A stretch of DNA of 64,000 nucleotides from an uncultured Clostridia bacterium. Lineage in GTDB: Bacteria; Bacillota; Clostridia; Christensenellales; DTU072. This document shows, piece by piece, positions 49,601 through 57,172 of the stretch (position 1 is its first letter; every line of letters starts with the position of its first letter). The stretch lies in the NCBI GenBank assembly GCA_934274515.1, contig CAKQTC010000005.1, forward strand, positions 77,960 through 141,959. The letters are read 5' to 3'. The notes beneath the pieces were generated by a model. It did not search any database, was not told the DNA's origin, and saw nothing but the letters and a program-made list of their open reading frames with translations. A program made the position numbers and the translations under genes.

Positions 49601-52600
49601 AAACAATCGTTCTCTTCTCGTTCGCCGAATCGTTAAACCCTTTTTCAAGCGACCCGAAATAACTCTTTACGTTGTTTCCGAGAGCGGACACCGCCGCCGA
49701 TACCGTCCACTTAACGCCGCTTGCCGCGCCGCCGTACTCTTTCAATCTCAGCACCGCGTCGTCCTCTATCGCAAGGAACGAACCGCTTTCCGCCGTATAC
49801 GTAGAAAGCGTCGCGGTAAAGTCTACCGCAAGCGTCGCGTCTTTTTTTACGCCTATCCCGTAACTCGAATCCTGCGTGTAGTCTTTGTTAATTCTCAATT
49901 CGCCCGTGACTACGGTATAAGTAAACCGCGATCCGTTGGAATACAACTCGGTCGTTCCGCTCGTTACTCTCAAACCGCTGTCGGTCGCGCTAAGGTCTAC
50001 GCCGTCGTTGAAAAATTTCTTTCCGTCTACCGTAACCGCCGCGTTTTCCGTTACGCGAATTCTGCCTACGAGTCTACCTTTCGCGTTAAGCGTTTTTCCG
50101 CTCATCGTACAAGACGAGCCCGTTTCCGTAACCACTTTGAACGTGTTTACCGACAATTCGTAACTGTCGCCGCTAAACGTTACTTTCGCTCCCTCGTTTA
50201 TCGTAAACTCTTCGCCGTTTACGACAAGATTTTCCGTAAAGTCCATATCCGCCGCGATTACCCTGTGCGTGTATTCGGCGTACGCGTTTTTCTCGCCGAA
50301 ATCGTCTTTGGTAAACGCAATCGCCCTGAATACGACGTTTTCGTCTTTCTTCTCGACGTTCGAGCCGGTTTCGGGCGTAAACTTACCCTTTATCGTGGTT
50401 TCCGCGGCGATATTGAGTTTCGCTCCCGTCGCCACGACGAGTTCGTCTTCCTTTTCCACTGTAACGGAGCCGTTCGTCTTCATCGCGCCGTTTATCGTCG
50501 CCTTTATCCCGGTTCCCGTCTTGACCGCGTTTACCGCGCCGTCTTCGTTTTCCGCGACAAACCACACCCCGTTCATGCTTTTCCCGAACGCTCTTATCGT
50601 GTTTATCTTTCCTTTTATCGAACTAAACGCATACGCATCGACGGAAATTTCGCTCACGTCCTCGTTTATGGCGACGCTGTTTATCGACGCTCCGCGGAAC
50701 GCGTATTTACCTACCGAAAGAGATTGTCTTACGGGAATATTTACCGTGGTGACGCCCGTTTCCGCAAACGCGCTCGCTCCGATAACAAGCGGCTTGACCG
50801 CGTCCGCCGCGATTACAAACCTTGTAAGTCTTTCGGTTTTTGAAAACGCGTTTTCTTTTATTTTCGTTACGTTATTGCCGAATCTGACCGTCATTCCGCT
50901 TTCCGCGCCCGACCCGTAGAACGGGTTTGCCGTGCTGCTCATTTCATAATCGTCGCCGTTAATTTCAAAATCGATTTCACTAAGCGCGTTCATATGCGCA
51001 AACGCGTACGCACCGATACTCGCGACGTTGGACGGAACGGCAATTTTCTTTACCGACCCGACGTTGTAAAACATTCTTGCAGGAACGCGTTTCACGTTCG
51101 CGCCTATCGTAATCGCGACGTCTCCGATACTTTGCATATTCATAAACGGCGAAGAATCGGTTGAACTTACGTCGCCGCCGTTTTCCACGTCGTACGTTAT
51201 GTTTTTAATTCCGCGCGCGCCTTCGAACACGCTAACGCCTATATATGCTTTTTTACCGCCTAAATAAACGGTTTTTACGCCTACCGCGCCGTAAAACGCC
51301 TGTTTCCCCAACGTTACCGTGTTCGGAAGTTTTATTTCGTCCGCAGGGGTTTCTTTATCGCGCTCGGTAATCGAAGTAAAGCGTCTTAACGCGCTTATTG
51401 CGCTCGTCGCGCTTCCGCCGCCTGCGGCGAACGCCCTTTCTTCTATTGCGGTTATACCGTTTTCTCCGCGATAATACACCGACTCCAAGTCCATGCAGTT
51501 TGAAAATGCGGCTACGCCTATCGACGTTATTTCTTCGGACAGTATGACGGTTTTTAATTTGCTGTTCGCGAATGAGGACGCGTCAACCGCTGTAAGTCCG
51601 CTTCCTTCGAAGTCGAACTCGGTAAAGTTTTTACATCCTTCGAACGCGCTCGATTTTATGCTTTTCAGTCTGCCGTTCGGTTCGAGCGTTCTCATTCCCG
51701 AATATGCAAAAGCCCCTTCCCCTATCGTAACGGATTTCTCTTTTCCTTGCTCGAAAACGACGGAAAAAAGGTATTTCGCGCTTTTTTCGTTCGACCCGCC
51801 GAACAATCCCTTGGGGACGACCGTAACCGCCGACCCGATCGTAAGCGTAATTCCGCTCGTGTTCTCTCCGGCGTCGTCGAATACGTTTATTCCGATAGAA
51901 TGATTTACCGTCTGTACGGAATTGTAGAAAATGTTCGTTAAGTTACTCGTTTTCTCGAACGCTTTCGCGCCTATGTTATTCACGTTTTTTCCGAGATAAA
52001 CTTCGCTAATCGCGCTACACCCGGAATACGCTCTTCCGCCTATTTCGACAACCGCGTCGGTAATTCCCGTTTCGGCAAGGGATATGCACCCTTCGAACGC
52101 GCTTGCTCCTATGGTTTTTATCGTGTTCGGAAGAGTAACTTTCACCAGGCTTCTCATCCCCTTAAACGCTTCGTTCGCTATCGTAACGACTTCTTTTCCG
52201 TCCGAGCCTTTTTCGGGTACGGTTATCTCGTTGTAATGCATACGGAAATATTGAGAATAGTTAGGCGTGTCTTTTATCGTTCCGTTAAGTTTGCCTTCGC
52301 CCTCGTACGTTTTTACGAGCCTTATAAGATAGCACGACAAATAAACGTGCGACGGGGCTTTGTTCGATTTTTTCTCGTGCGTGTATTTCCACGTGCCGTC
52401 CGGATTCGCCCCGTTCTCTTTGAACCCTTCTCCTTCGGCATCCGTCGAAAGAAGCGCGTTTTTATCGTACCAACCGCTAAACATAGCGCCTTCGTATTCG
52501 AGCCCTTCCGCGGCGGCGATTTGTTTCACTCTTTCCTCGGTTGCCAACGAAACGGTTTGTTTGAGTTTTACCGTGTAATACGCTCCGTCGTTGTCTTGAC

Positions 52601-55600
52601 AAGTCGTAACGAAACGGTTGTTTAGCGATTTTAGCGAATCCGACGCCGTATAAACGGTATAATAAATTCGATAATCTATGTCTTCTTTTTCCGTTACTAC
52701 TTCCACGGAATTCGTATATTGTTTCGTTCTTCCGCGCGCTTCGGGGCTTGTTTCCGTGCCGTAGGGATAAGAAAGCGTTTCTTCGTCAAACCCCGTCGGT
52801 ATGGTTTCTTTCTCCGCCGTCGCGTCGGACGCGTCGGAAATAACGAAAGCGGTTACTTTCCTGCCCGACATCATCATATCTCGGCAGGAATATTTTATTT
52901 TTAACGCGCTGCCGTACTCGAAAGATATAGCCGTAGCGTACTCTTCGCTGCCGTCAACGGCTATTTGCGTTTCGTCTTTCGACGTCGCCGTAAACGTTTT
53001 TACGGAAAATCCCGCTTTTATTTTGCAGTCGTCGGTAAGGAACAGCGTAATCGTGTCGTCGTCGTTTACCCTGTATTTGAACGTGTATCTACCCGAATAC
53101 GCGGTTGCCGATAAAATCTTGCCTACTTCCGCGCCCGTTACGGTAAACTCCGCGTAATCGTTGATGTTCGACCCGGCGGTTATGCGCCATCTCGTGAAGT
53201 CGTAACCCGTGGGGGAATGTCTTTTTATCGTGTATTCCGAAAAATACAACCGTTTACTCACCGTGTACTCTCCGTCGTCGTAGTTCGTTTCCGAACCCCC
53301 TTCGACTATTTTTTTAACTTCCGCGGTGTTGATTGCCGTCCCCGCGTTCCCGTCGAAACGGAAAGTGTCCTTTTCCAACGTTACGCTGTATTTTCTCAGG
53401 TTAAGCGTGCCGTACGCCCATAAATCGCCGTCGGGCATGGTTGCGCCTGAATACGGCTTGTCGTCAAACATTCTCGACCAGCCGCCGAAATCGTACCGTG
53501 CCTTAGTCGCGTTGATAAGCGCGTCCGCCACCGAATCGTTATAAACAAGACCCGTTATCGTAGCGTCGCGCAGATACTCGTCCTGCCCGACCAAAAGTTT
53601 GTTAAGTTTATAATATTTTTCTCCGTCTACGAGTTTGTACTCGTTTTTGTCGATTTCCGCACACGCGCTGAGCGGATTTTCCTCGTCGTTCTGCTCGTAG
53701 TCCGTTCTGACATAGTATGTAATCGTAAACTCGTTTTGTTTGGACGAAAACGAATAAACGACATTGTCCGCGTCGGATACGAGGGCAAACGTCGCTTCCC
53801 CTTTGTACCTGTCGTCAGAGTTTTCGACGTATGAATACCCTTCTTCCGCGTCAAGAGTTTTGCCGTTTGCCTGTACGCCGTCTATCGAGCGACCCCTTTC
53901 GAGCGACACCGAAAAGACGAACTTCGCTCCGTAAGGAACGATATAACTGTCTGCGCCGTATTTGTATTTTTCGGGCGAATTGCCGTTTATCGTCTTTATT
54001 TCGGGCTTTATTCCTTCTTTAAGGGAAATCGTGACGTTATGGCTCTTTATCGTACAGACCGAACGTACTACGACGTCTTTTTTCGGCATACTGAACTCGC
54101 CGCTTACGTCCAACCCCTCGCCGTCGGCGACCCAGTCGCTTACCGTCCAGTGCTTCGCTTCGAATTTAAGCGCAAGGTCGTACGCCGCGTTCTCCCCGCC
54201 TTTAATCGTATATTTATCGTCAAGGGTAACCTTTTCGCCGTACTTTTTCGACACAACTCTTACCGCATAACCTTCTTTGTACGTACCGGGCATAAAAAAC
54301 GTTTCGTCGTTCGTTACGTCCGTTCCGTCGTAAATCATTTTGAAAATATAAGTTATGGTATATCTCCTGTTTTGGAAAACGCAGGTAAATTTTTCGTTGC
54401 CTTTAACCGTGTAAAAGAAAGAATACGTTATTCTTTCTCCTTTTACGGGTTCTTCTTTGCTCTCGATTCTGTCGCTCGCATCTTTTTCTTCCGTGTCTTT
54501 CCACTGCAAAAATTCGTACCCTTCAAACGCAACGACGTAGAATTCGATAATGCTGCCGTAGGCATAGGAACCGCTCTTTACTCCGTTCGAACCGCCTATT
54601 CTCGCTTCGCCGTACTCGGACATAACGCCCGATAAATCGACAAGGTATCTTCTCGCGGAAAACGAACCGGTAACTTGCACGTTTCTGTTCGGCATATTCG
54701 ACGGCGTCTTTCCCTCTCCGACGCTTTGCCATTGTCCGAATTCGTAATGCTCCATCTCCGGCACTTTCGCAAGCATAATCCCGTCGTTGTAGTTATAATG
54801 CTCTTCTTTGACGAAAATTCCGTTTTCGCGCTTCTCGAACCCTGCGCCGATAATCGCTTTTTCCATATCTTCGTCAAGAAAATATTTGCCGTTTATGTTA
54901 CAGTTAAGCGTATAGGTAAGTAAATAATCCTTGTCTTCGAACCTGCCGCGTATGAGCGTGTTCGACCCGCCCGCAATCTTTACGCCGAGTTTTTCGAGTT
55001 CGGCAAGCGTAAACGAACCGCTTTCGGGTATGCTCGTAGCCGATACGTCGGCAGCCGCAACGGTAACGACGGTTTTTTCTTTTTCGGAATAATAAACCGC
55101 TTTCTTTTCTCCGCCGTCTTCTTCGTAAACGAGACAGAACGAGCCGTCGCCGGTACGCGCAAGCACCGCCGTTTTTCCTCCGTAAGCAATCGTCCAATCA
55201 AGAAAATTCTTACCCGTAGGCACCGCGCCGATTAACACGATGTCTTCGTTTTTTCCGTACGAACCGCTGCCTCCGCCGCTTACGACGGTAACTTTATACG
55301 CTTCGCGGTACTTCGCCGAAAACGTGTACGTCTTATTCGCTTTTACAAATTCCTGATTTAAGTCAAAATAGAAACTCGATACGGTCGCTATGCTCTGTTT
55401 TATCTCTTTTTCCGTCCCGTTTTCGATTTCCGTATAAGATAATTCCCAGCCGAAACACGCCATATCCGTTATTTCGTCCGCTTTTATTTCCACCGAACCG
55501 TCTTCGACGTAGGCTTTGAATTTGCGCTGTTCTTCGCCGGTGCCGCCGTTTTTGATGACGACGTAAACGTACGGGTTCTCTTCGTAAACGGCGACGAAAA

Positions 55601-56330
55601 GCGTGCTTGTTCCGTCATACGGTTCGAGCGAAACGCCGTTTTTGTCGGTAACCTTTTTGCCGTTTGCTTCCCAACAAACGAATTTATGCCTGTCTTTGAC
55701 GGGAACGGGCAAAGAATAGTCGTATCCGCTAAGCAACGCGCCGTCGTACGACGCCGTCGAGCCGAACGCCGTTACCGTTACGTTCTGATTGTCCGCTTTC
55801 CCTCCGTTGTAAGACAAAGTAATCTTCTTATCGCTCGCGTAAACGGCACGCACCACCGCGTCTTCCGTTACGACGTATTCCGCGTTCCGCTCGTACGACA
55901 ACGGTTTGTCGTTTGCCACCCAACAAACGAATTTCATATCCGCGACCAAATCGGCGGAAAGAGCGATTTTCGTCCCGTATGCGTACGCTCTCGACCGGTT
56001 ATTCTCTCCGCTTATTATCTGCACGGTTCTCACCGCGTCGGAAAACACCCCTCGAATAGTGACGTCGGTCGTAACTTTGTAGACCAAACTCTTTTCCGTC
56101 GAATAACGCTCCCCGTTTACTTCCCAGTACTCGAACTCCTGTCCTTGCGCAACGTTCGGGGTAAGGGTAATCGTCGCTCCGACGTCGTACTCCTTGGTTT
56201 CGGTAAACGAACCGTTGACAATCGTAACAGTCTTCTTCCCCGATAAATCCTGCTCGGAACAAGCCGTAATCCCGAAAGCGAAAATTATCGCCGCGATAAT
56301 TACGAAAACGACCGTCAATTTGCGTTTCAT
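43626..56330 (-). CDS. Giant lipoprotein with InlB-type, BspA-type LRR, beta-solenoid and CxxC repeats
   Basis: The start at 56330 is chosen over the frame start at 56363 because it opens a lipoprotein signal (MKRKLTVVF..., GITAC; Cys24 lipidated) and follows GGAGG. Residues ~30-300 hold tandem InlB/Listeria-Bacteroides-type repeats (FEYWEVNGE, FVCWVANDK, FVCWEANGK), and divergent copies continue to ~1340. Residues ~1360-1920 are BspA-type LRR_5 repeats (IANEAFKGMRSLVKVTLPNT, IGASAFEGC and so on). Residues ~1940-3080 are beta-solenoid-like repeats rich in Gly, Thr and Ala. Residues ~3100-4110 contain eight CxxC knuckles (HYCSVCG, HVCIGCG, EYVCQNCG, HRCSSCG, RSCLICG and others) between small beta domains. 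The total is 4234 residues. BspA-type LRRs often serve in host or matrix binding, so an adhesin is likely but unproven. No sortase signal is seen. Confidence 0.9.
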   Translation of the reverse strand: MKRKLTVVFVIIAAIIFAFGITACSEQDLSGKKTVTIVNGSFTETKEYDVGATITLTPNVAQGQEFEYWEVNGERYSTEKSLVYKVTTDVTIRGVFSDAVRTVQIISGENNRSRAYAYGTKIALSADLVADMKFVCWVANDKPLSYERNAEYVVTEDAVVRAVYASDKKITLSYNGGKADNQNVTVTAFGSTASYDGALLSGYDYSLPVPVKDRHKFVCWEANGKKVTDKNGVSLEPYDGTSTLFVAVYEENPYVYVVIKNGGTGEEQRKFKAYVEDGSVEIKADEITDMACFGWELSYTEIENGTEKEIKQSIATVSSFYFDLNQEFVKANKTYTFSAKYREAYKVTVVSGGGSGSYGKNEDIVLIGAVPTGKNFLDWTIAYGGKTAVLARTGDGSFCLVYEEDGGEKKAVYYSEKEKTVVTVAAADVSATSIPESGSFTLAELEKLGVKIAGGSNTLIRGRFEDKDYLLTYTLNCNINGKYFLDEDMEKAIIGAGFEKRENGIFVKEEHYNYNDGIMLAKVPEMEHYEFGQWQSVGEGKTPSNMPNRNVQVTGSFSARRYLVDLSGVMSEYGEARIGGSNGVKSGSYAYGSIIEFYVVAFEGYEFLQWKDTEEKDASDRIESKEEPVKGERITYSFFYTVKGNEKFTCVFQNRRYTITYIFKMIYDGTDVTNDETFFMPGTYKEGYAVRVVSKKYGEKVTLDDKYTIKGGENAAYDLALKFEAKHWTVSDWVADGEGLDVSGEFSMPKKDVVVRSVCTIKSHNVTISLKEGIKPEIKTINGNSPEKYKYGADSYIVPYGAKFVFSVSLERGRSIDGVQANGKTLDAEEGYSYVENSDDRYKGEATFALVSDADNVVYSFSSKQNEFTITYYVRTDYEQNDEENPLSACAEIDKNEYKLVDGEKYYKLNKLLVGQDEYLRDATITGLVYNDSVADALINATKARYDFGGWSRMFDDKPYSGATMPDGDLWAYGTLNLRKYSVTLEKDTFRFDGNAGTAINTAEVKKIVEGGSETNYDDGEYTVSKRLYFSEYTIKRHSPTGYDFTRWRITAGSNINDYAEFTVTGAEVGKILSATAYSGRYTFKYRVNDDDTITLFLTDDCKIKAGFSVKTFTATSKDETQIAVDGSEEYATAISFEYGSALKIKYSCRDMMMSGRKVTAFVISDASDATAEKETIPTGFDEETLSYPYGTETSPEARGRTKQYTNSVEVVTEKEDIDYRIYYTVYTASDSLKSLNNRFVTTCQDNDGAYYTVKLKQTVSLATEERVKQIAAAEGLEYEGAMFSGWYDKNALLSTDAEGEGFKENGANPDGTWKYTHEKKSNKAPSHVYLSCYLIRLVKTYEGEGKLNGTIKDTPNYSQYFRMHYNEITVPEKGSDGKEVVTIANEAFKGMRSLVKVTLPNTIKTIGASAFEGCISLAETGITDAVVEIGGRAYSGCSAISEVYLGKNVNNIGAKAFEKTSNLTNIFYNSVQTVNHSIGINVFDDAGENTSGITLTIGSAVTVVPKGLFGGSNEKSAKYLFSVVFEQGKEKSVTIGEGAFAYSGMRTLEPNGRLKSIKSSAFEGCKNFTEFDFEGSGLTAVDASSFANSKLKTVILSEEITSIGVAAFSNCMDLESVYYRGENGITAIEERAFAAGGGSATSAISALRRFTSITERDKETPADEIKLPNTVTLGKQAFYGAVGVKTVYLGGKKAYIGVSVFEGARGIKNITYDVENGGDVSSTDSSPFMNMQSIGDVAITIGANVKRVPARMFYNVGSVKKIAVPSNVASIGAYAFAHMNALSEIDFEINGDDYEMSSTANPFYGSGAESGMTVRFGNNVTKIKENAFSKTERLTRFVIAADAVKPLVIGASAFAETGVTTVNIPVRQSLSVGKYAFRGASINSVAINEDVSEISVDAYAFSSIKGKINTIRAFGKSMNGVWFVAENEDGAVNAVKTGTGIKATINGAMKTNGSVTVEKEDELVVATGAKLNIAAETTIKGKFTPETGSNVEKKDENVVFRAIAFTKDDFGEKNAYAEYTHRVIAADMDFTENLVVNGEEFTINEGAKVTFSGDSYELSVNTFKVVTETGSSCTMSGKTLNAKGRLVGRIRVTENAAVTVDGKKFFNDGVDLSATDSGLRVTSGTTELYSNGSRFTYTVVTGELRINKDYTQDSSYGIGVKKDATLAVDFTATLSTYTAESGSFLAIEDDAVLRLKEYGGAASGVKWTVSAAVSALGNNVKSYFGSLEKGFNDSANEKRTIVLERSATYDEFNVQTPKADTTLDFNGYTLSIKNGGMTLFGNLRIQNADFKATENGGAIIRGQADTGYLFVESGTIKAKNNAIDAKLHVTVESGAEIISEEGVALMCDKATINGAVRGKTYGLLMESSAIGAKAEIGGVVESVGGTAVKIVGRALEVKLLGTGSITGKTALYISETGEPSDSDAALVAEAGSVIAGTDAGAILVGAGKYLLKGEVTATAERGVNAENNGLYKGAIVIVEKDKGQAGNNVSAELTATATAKNENGDAILYVGYDREEVLNDGTARKTLELSTATIIGRKAALVQTFDVKSGASDDAEQYSLVGDEIVLYKNAAEFGAGDGVYEYNGSRTRIFQNCSVLSLEVATGTLSTVRYVTEHTDVAEALNFSNYVRVIGGGLTYGGDVEKEKTLVVAQDLVWSNGNVSGTLGIVGGAVTASGNVSASGRIIGAKSALEGKELIVGGAFSVTKTAEGNYGTIDLTSGMTINESASANFFRRLALSEKGVIENYGTISIGNDVYDQDEADIEYSSLSGKVEVFGGKIILYEDAYISELTLTDATVEIRKNGNATTVNPKETEITTRIVSVYGNDVALGGKFTINEKLLLGANTEFTEKVVINGSVALSDERQPKTLTLSGAGNEISIEGTTRYDADINGDTKFFTKKSNAMFVYGKIKVRAKIEVKINNAEASKYGQLVITGDDVREGRIVLQNGADVHAEEFYLMNGGGAEHYFGTLTVHKVSFEMGTNLAVSGVFIDNRGWMFVGSADELEGNSFIGYDNGTNTGKVKSEDIKTVKYEYEIFGKTSGFVVSNCTAASYKTHSATCGEEGGDRCIYEYVGTLEDGTKIEIRHERKNVTPATGLHTFIPKADGSGHYCSVCGWEEQHTYEKKNLSRLGNACFVDDANENALGVYGESCDYCAYKTSKGIAIADASTTIKQFNAMNYLHRVEILDNGERKRVFVKVNFAFDKDEPLIKYAERKLVYLKKDDLTVDKTKKYYAIPIDVDSEPDTNYILIEHTDENHYYICENGKHVCIGCGEEAQGEQANHEYDSTKETFIDRFAGTDYYAIEYVCQNCGDSNGILNVGQHDGDTQIASMQNEINAQYNVTIDATSGTVGDNYLFMFVFGGIEYFGVAATRVGSEHKIIIGVKHNHNAYVYDGTSGKYVCATDGCKAAYSPEHACEERGTLNATSFGQDGLPGYTFGYVDSGDKVLTHACARCTREDAPSVEFTVVGDMRTAEDLNEALKGYAFFIDGKSYFARANVGDVTTPLTELRERTERVLNGDETLKVAYDLIYVVLVDAETGKTLSVSTTGSYTAKINHICNSYQPYNNGTSIIHRCSSCGKIADIGAHEADETKPYVVANYFGRTVLGRPCKHCDTVVPVTFDLGQQQIEYESYGTGEQTGYRAKNNLVTAMRANVSAINAVLEKMVGYDGTIISNATVTPRFANDIGRAWRDDAMFRAYNGMVTMDDDGMFYDLSEGYDGTLYNVFYVSFATTEGRSEIMAEIFVKHVCSEFISGTTEETATEHYCAVEQCRNRRCSKLYESELVGYNGENVYVKYDDCNPFGMIAGKFGNIENLTKHTTKTPSADTIGKIKTLSTQFATFMSHHTIPTDGTEYAGTVSLSTLNAFSNLYQKAIDVYKGAVATFDTEGGDYNKSVVVGANYPYAITRKADTVPETVDLQAAIANLYGFSDKEEFMNYAKDLVAEYNRHRANIAAGSATTNEALDNGCFYTDNGSFVFPIAVRNETGADVLTYLILSSDGLASVWINDVTVALKAINYSEEYHCSTNSVTNELLCKDTLFVWGEVRKFESEFELKHEPQTQVIGGRKENLYRYAFVKGVFGENYEEVDLTVVERSCLICGDGFENVATVTGKNATLETALNKYIETYATNSEVNSATGKKTYYLRLDGKEYRIGGIVKPWPLQDGEDELMSEEDMRFYRPTGKTTDDGTAEGAQWNNEAVPLVDAKYYAWEVKAFERNNESITKTFRILVLWTNPEK

Positions 56331-56403
56331 AGTAAAACCTCCGTGTCGGGGCGTTCCCCGCATACGCGCGCGTCTTGCGCTCGCGAAAATAGTCTAATTT
56401 AAT

Positions 56404-56431
56404 ATTATAATATAAACCTTAAAAAAGTCAA
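56404..56431 (-). promoter_or_regulatory. Sigma-A promoter of the 4234-residue giant gene
   Basis: On the minus strand, TTGACT (56426-56431) and TATAAT (56404-56409) are separated by 16 bases. The leader is about 65 bases. Confidence 0.8.
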
Positions 56432-56514
56432 TAGCCCCGCCCCATCCTTTCACGCGTCGAAAATCGTCGTTATTCCGCTTAAATTTCATCGATTTTTCCT
56501 CCGCTTGCGAATTC

Positions 56515-56543
56515 TTGACTTCCTCTTACTTTTTTTATATGAT
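56515..56543 (+). promoter_or_regulatory. Sigma-A-like promoter of ECF module 2
   Basis: TTGACT (56515-56520) and TATGAT (56538-56543) are separated by 17 bases. The leader to the sigma start at 56645 would be about 95 bases. It would give basal expression independent of site C. Confidence 0.65.
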
Positions 56544-56602
56544 GTAGGCGTAGGTAAACGGTATTGCTTTATTATATCCGAAAAAATAAACTAAAAATTG
56601 TC

Positions 56603-56632
56603 CAACAATTCGACCTTTTACTATTGTTAATA
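56603..56632 (+). promoter_or_regulatory. ECF-type promoter / operator, site C (module 2 sigma gene)
   Basis: CAACAATTCG (56603-56612) and TTGTTAATA (56624-56632) match site D (58521-58550) with the same 21-base offset. The offset also equals that of sites A and B, but the sequence is different. CAACAAT and ATTGTTA are near-inverted repeats, so a repressor operator is an alternative. Transcription from here would start only about 6 bases before the ATG at 56645. Confidence 0.55.
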
Positions 56633-56644
56633 TTTTGATGAATC

Positions 56645-57172
56645 ATGATTCACGACAAACTTGAAAAAAAAGTCATAAAATTGAAAAACGGCGACACCTC
56701 TGCGTTCGACTATATTTACGAACGCACCAACCGTTCTGTCTATTTTACGATTTTTCGCATAGTTAAAGACAAGATGTCTGCCGAAGACGTGCTGCAAGAC
56801 ACCTATATGCGCGCGATTTCCGCCATTGAGCAATATAGAGAAGGAACCAACTTTATCGGTTGGTTATGTTCTATCGGAAAATCTCTTGCCTTAAACCGCC
56901 TTAAAAAATACAGGCGCGAAATCTCTACCGATTTTGAAGCGCAAGCCTACAAATACGGTACAGAAGAACCCGAACTCCCTTATATTTTCGATATAGCGTC
57001 GAAAATTCTATCGGAGGACGAATACAAAATCGTTATGCTCTGTCACGTTTCGGGGTATAAACGTCGCGAAGTTTCGGATATGCTCGGTCTTCCCGTCGGA
57101 ACGGTTACTTGGAAAAACAACGAAGCATTGAAAAAACTCAAATCCTATCTTGAAAAGGAGGACCGCTTATGA
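56645..57172 (+). CDS. ECF-type RNA polymerase sigma factor (module 2)
   Basis: This 175-residue protein has sigma region 2 (about 18-90, with SAEDVLQDTYMRAISAI and NFIGWLCSIGKSLALNRLKK) and region 4 (about 115-165, with SGYKRREVSDMLGLPVGTVT followed by a recognition helix KNNEALKKLKSYL). It is distinct from the module 1 sigma factor. There is no Shine-Dalgarno sequence before the ATG; with site C as promoter the message would be almost leaderless. The gene overlaps the anti-sigma-like gene by four bases. Confidence 0.92.
   Translation: MIHDKLEKKVIKLKNGDTSAFDYIYERTNRSVYFTIFRIVKDKMSAEDVLQDTYMRAISAIEQYREGTNFIGWLCSIGKSLALNRLKKYRREISTDFEAQAYKYGTEEPELPYIFDIASKILSEDEYKIVMLCHVSGYKRREVSDMLGLPVGTVTWKNNEALKKLKSYLEKEDRL

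Larger units (their letters stand above)
56331..56644. other. 314-bp divergent regulatory region
   Basis: This gap separates the leftward giant gene from ECF module 2. It contains a leftward sigma-A promoter (56404-56431), a rightward sigma-A-like promoter (56515-56543) and ECF-type site C (56603-56632). No gene is seen. Confidence 0.65.

Noticed and set aside
56603..56632. Site C as a simple repressor operator only
   Set aside because: The CAACAAT/ATTGTTA dyad is imperfect, is poorer in site D, and is not kept in sites A and B, whereas the offset between the two boxes is identical in all four. The promoter reading explains more, though it is not proven.
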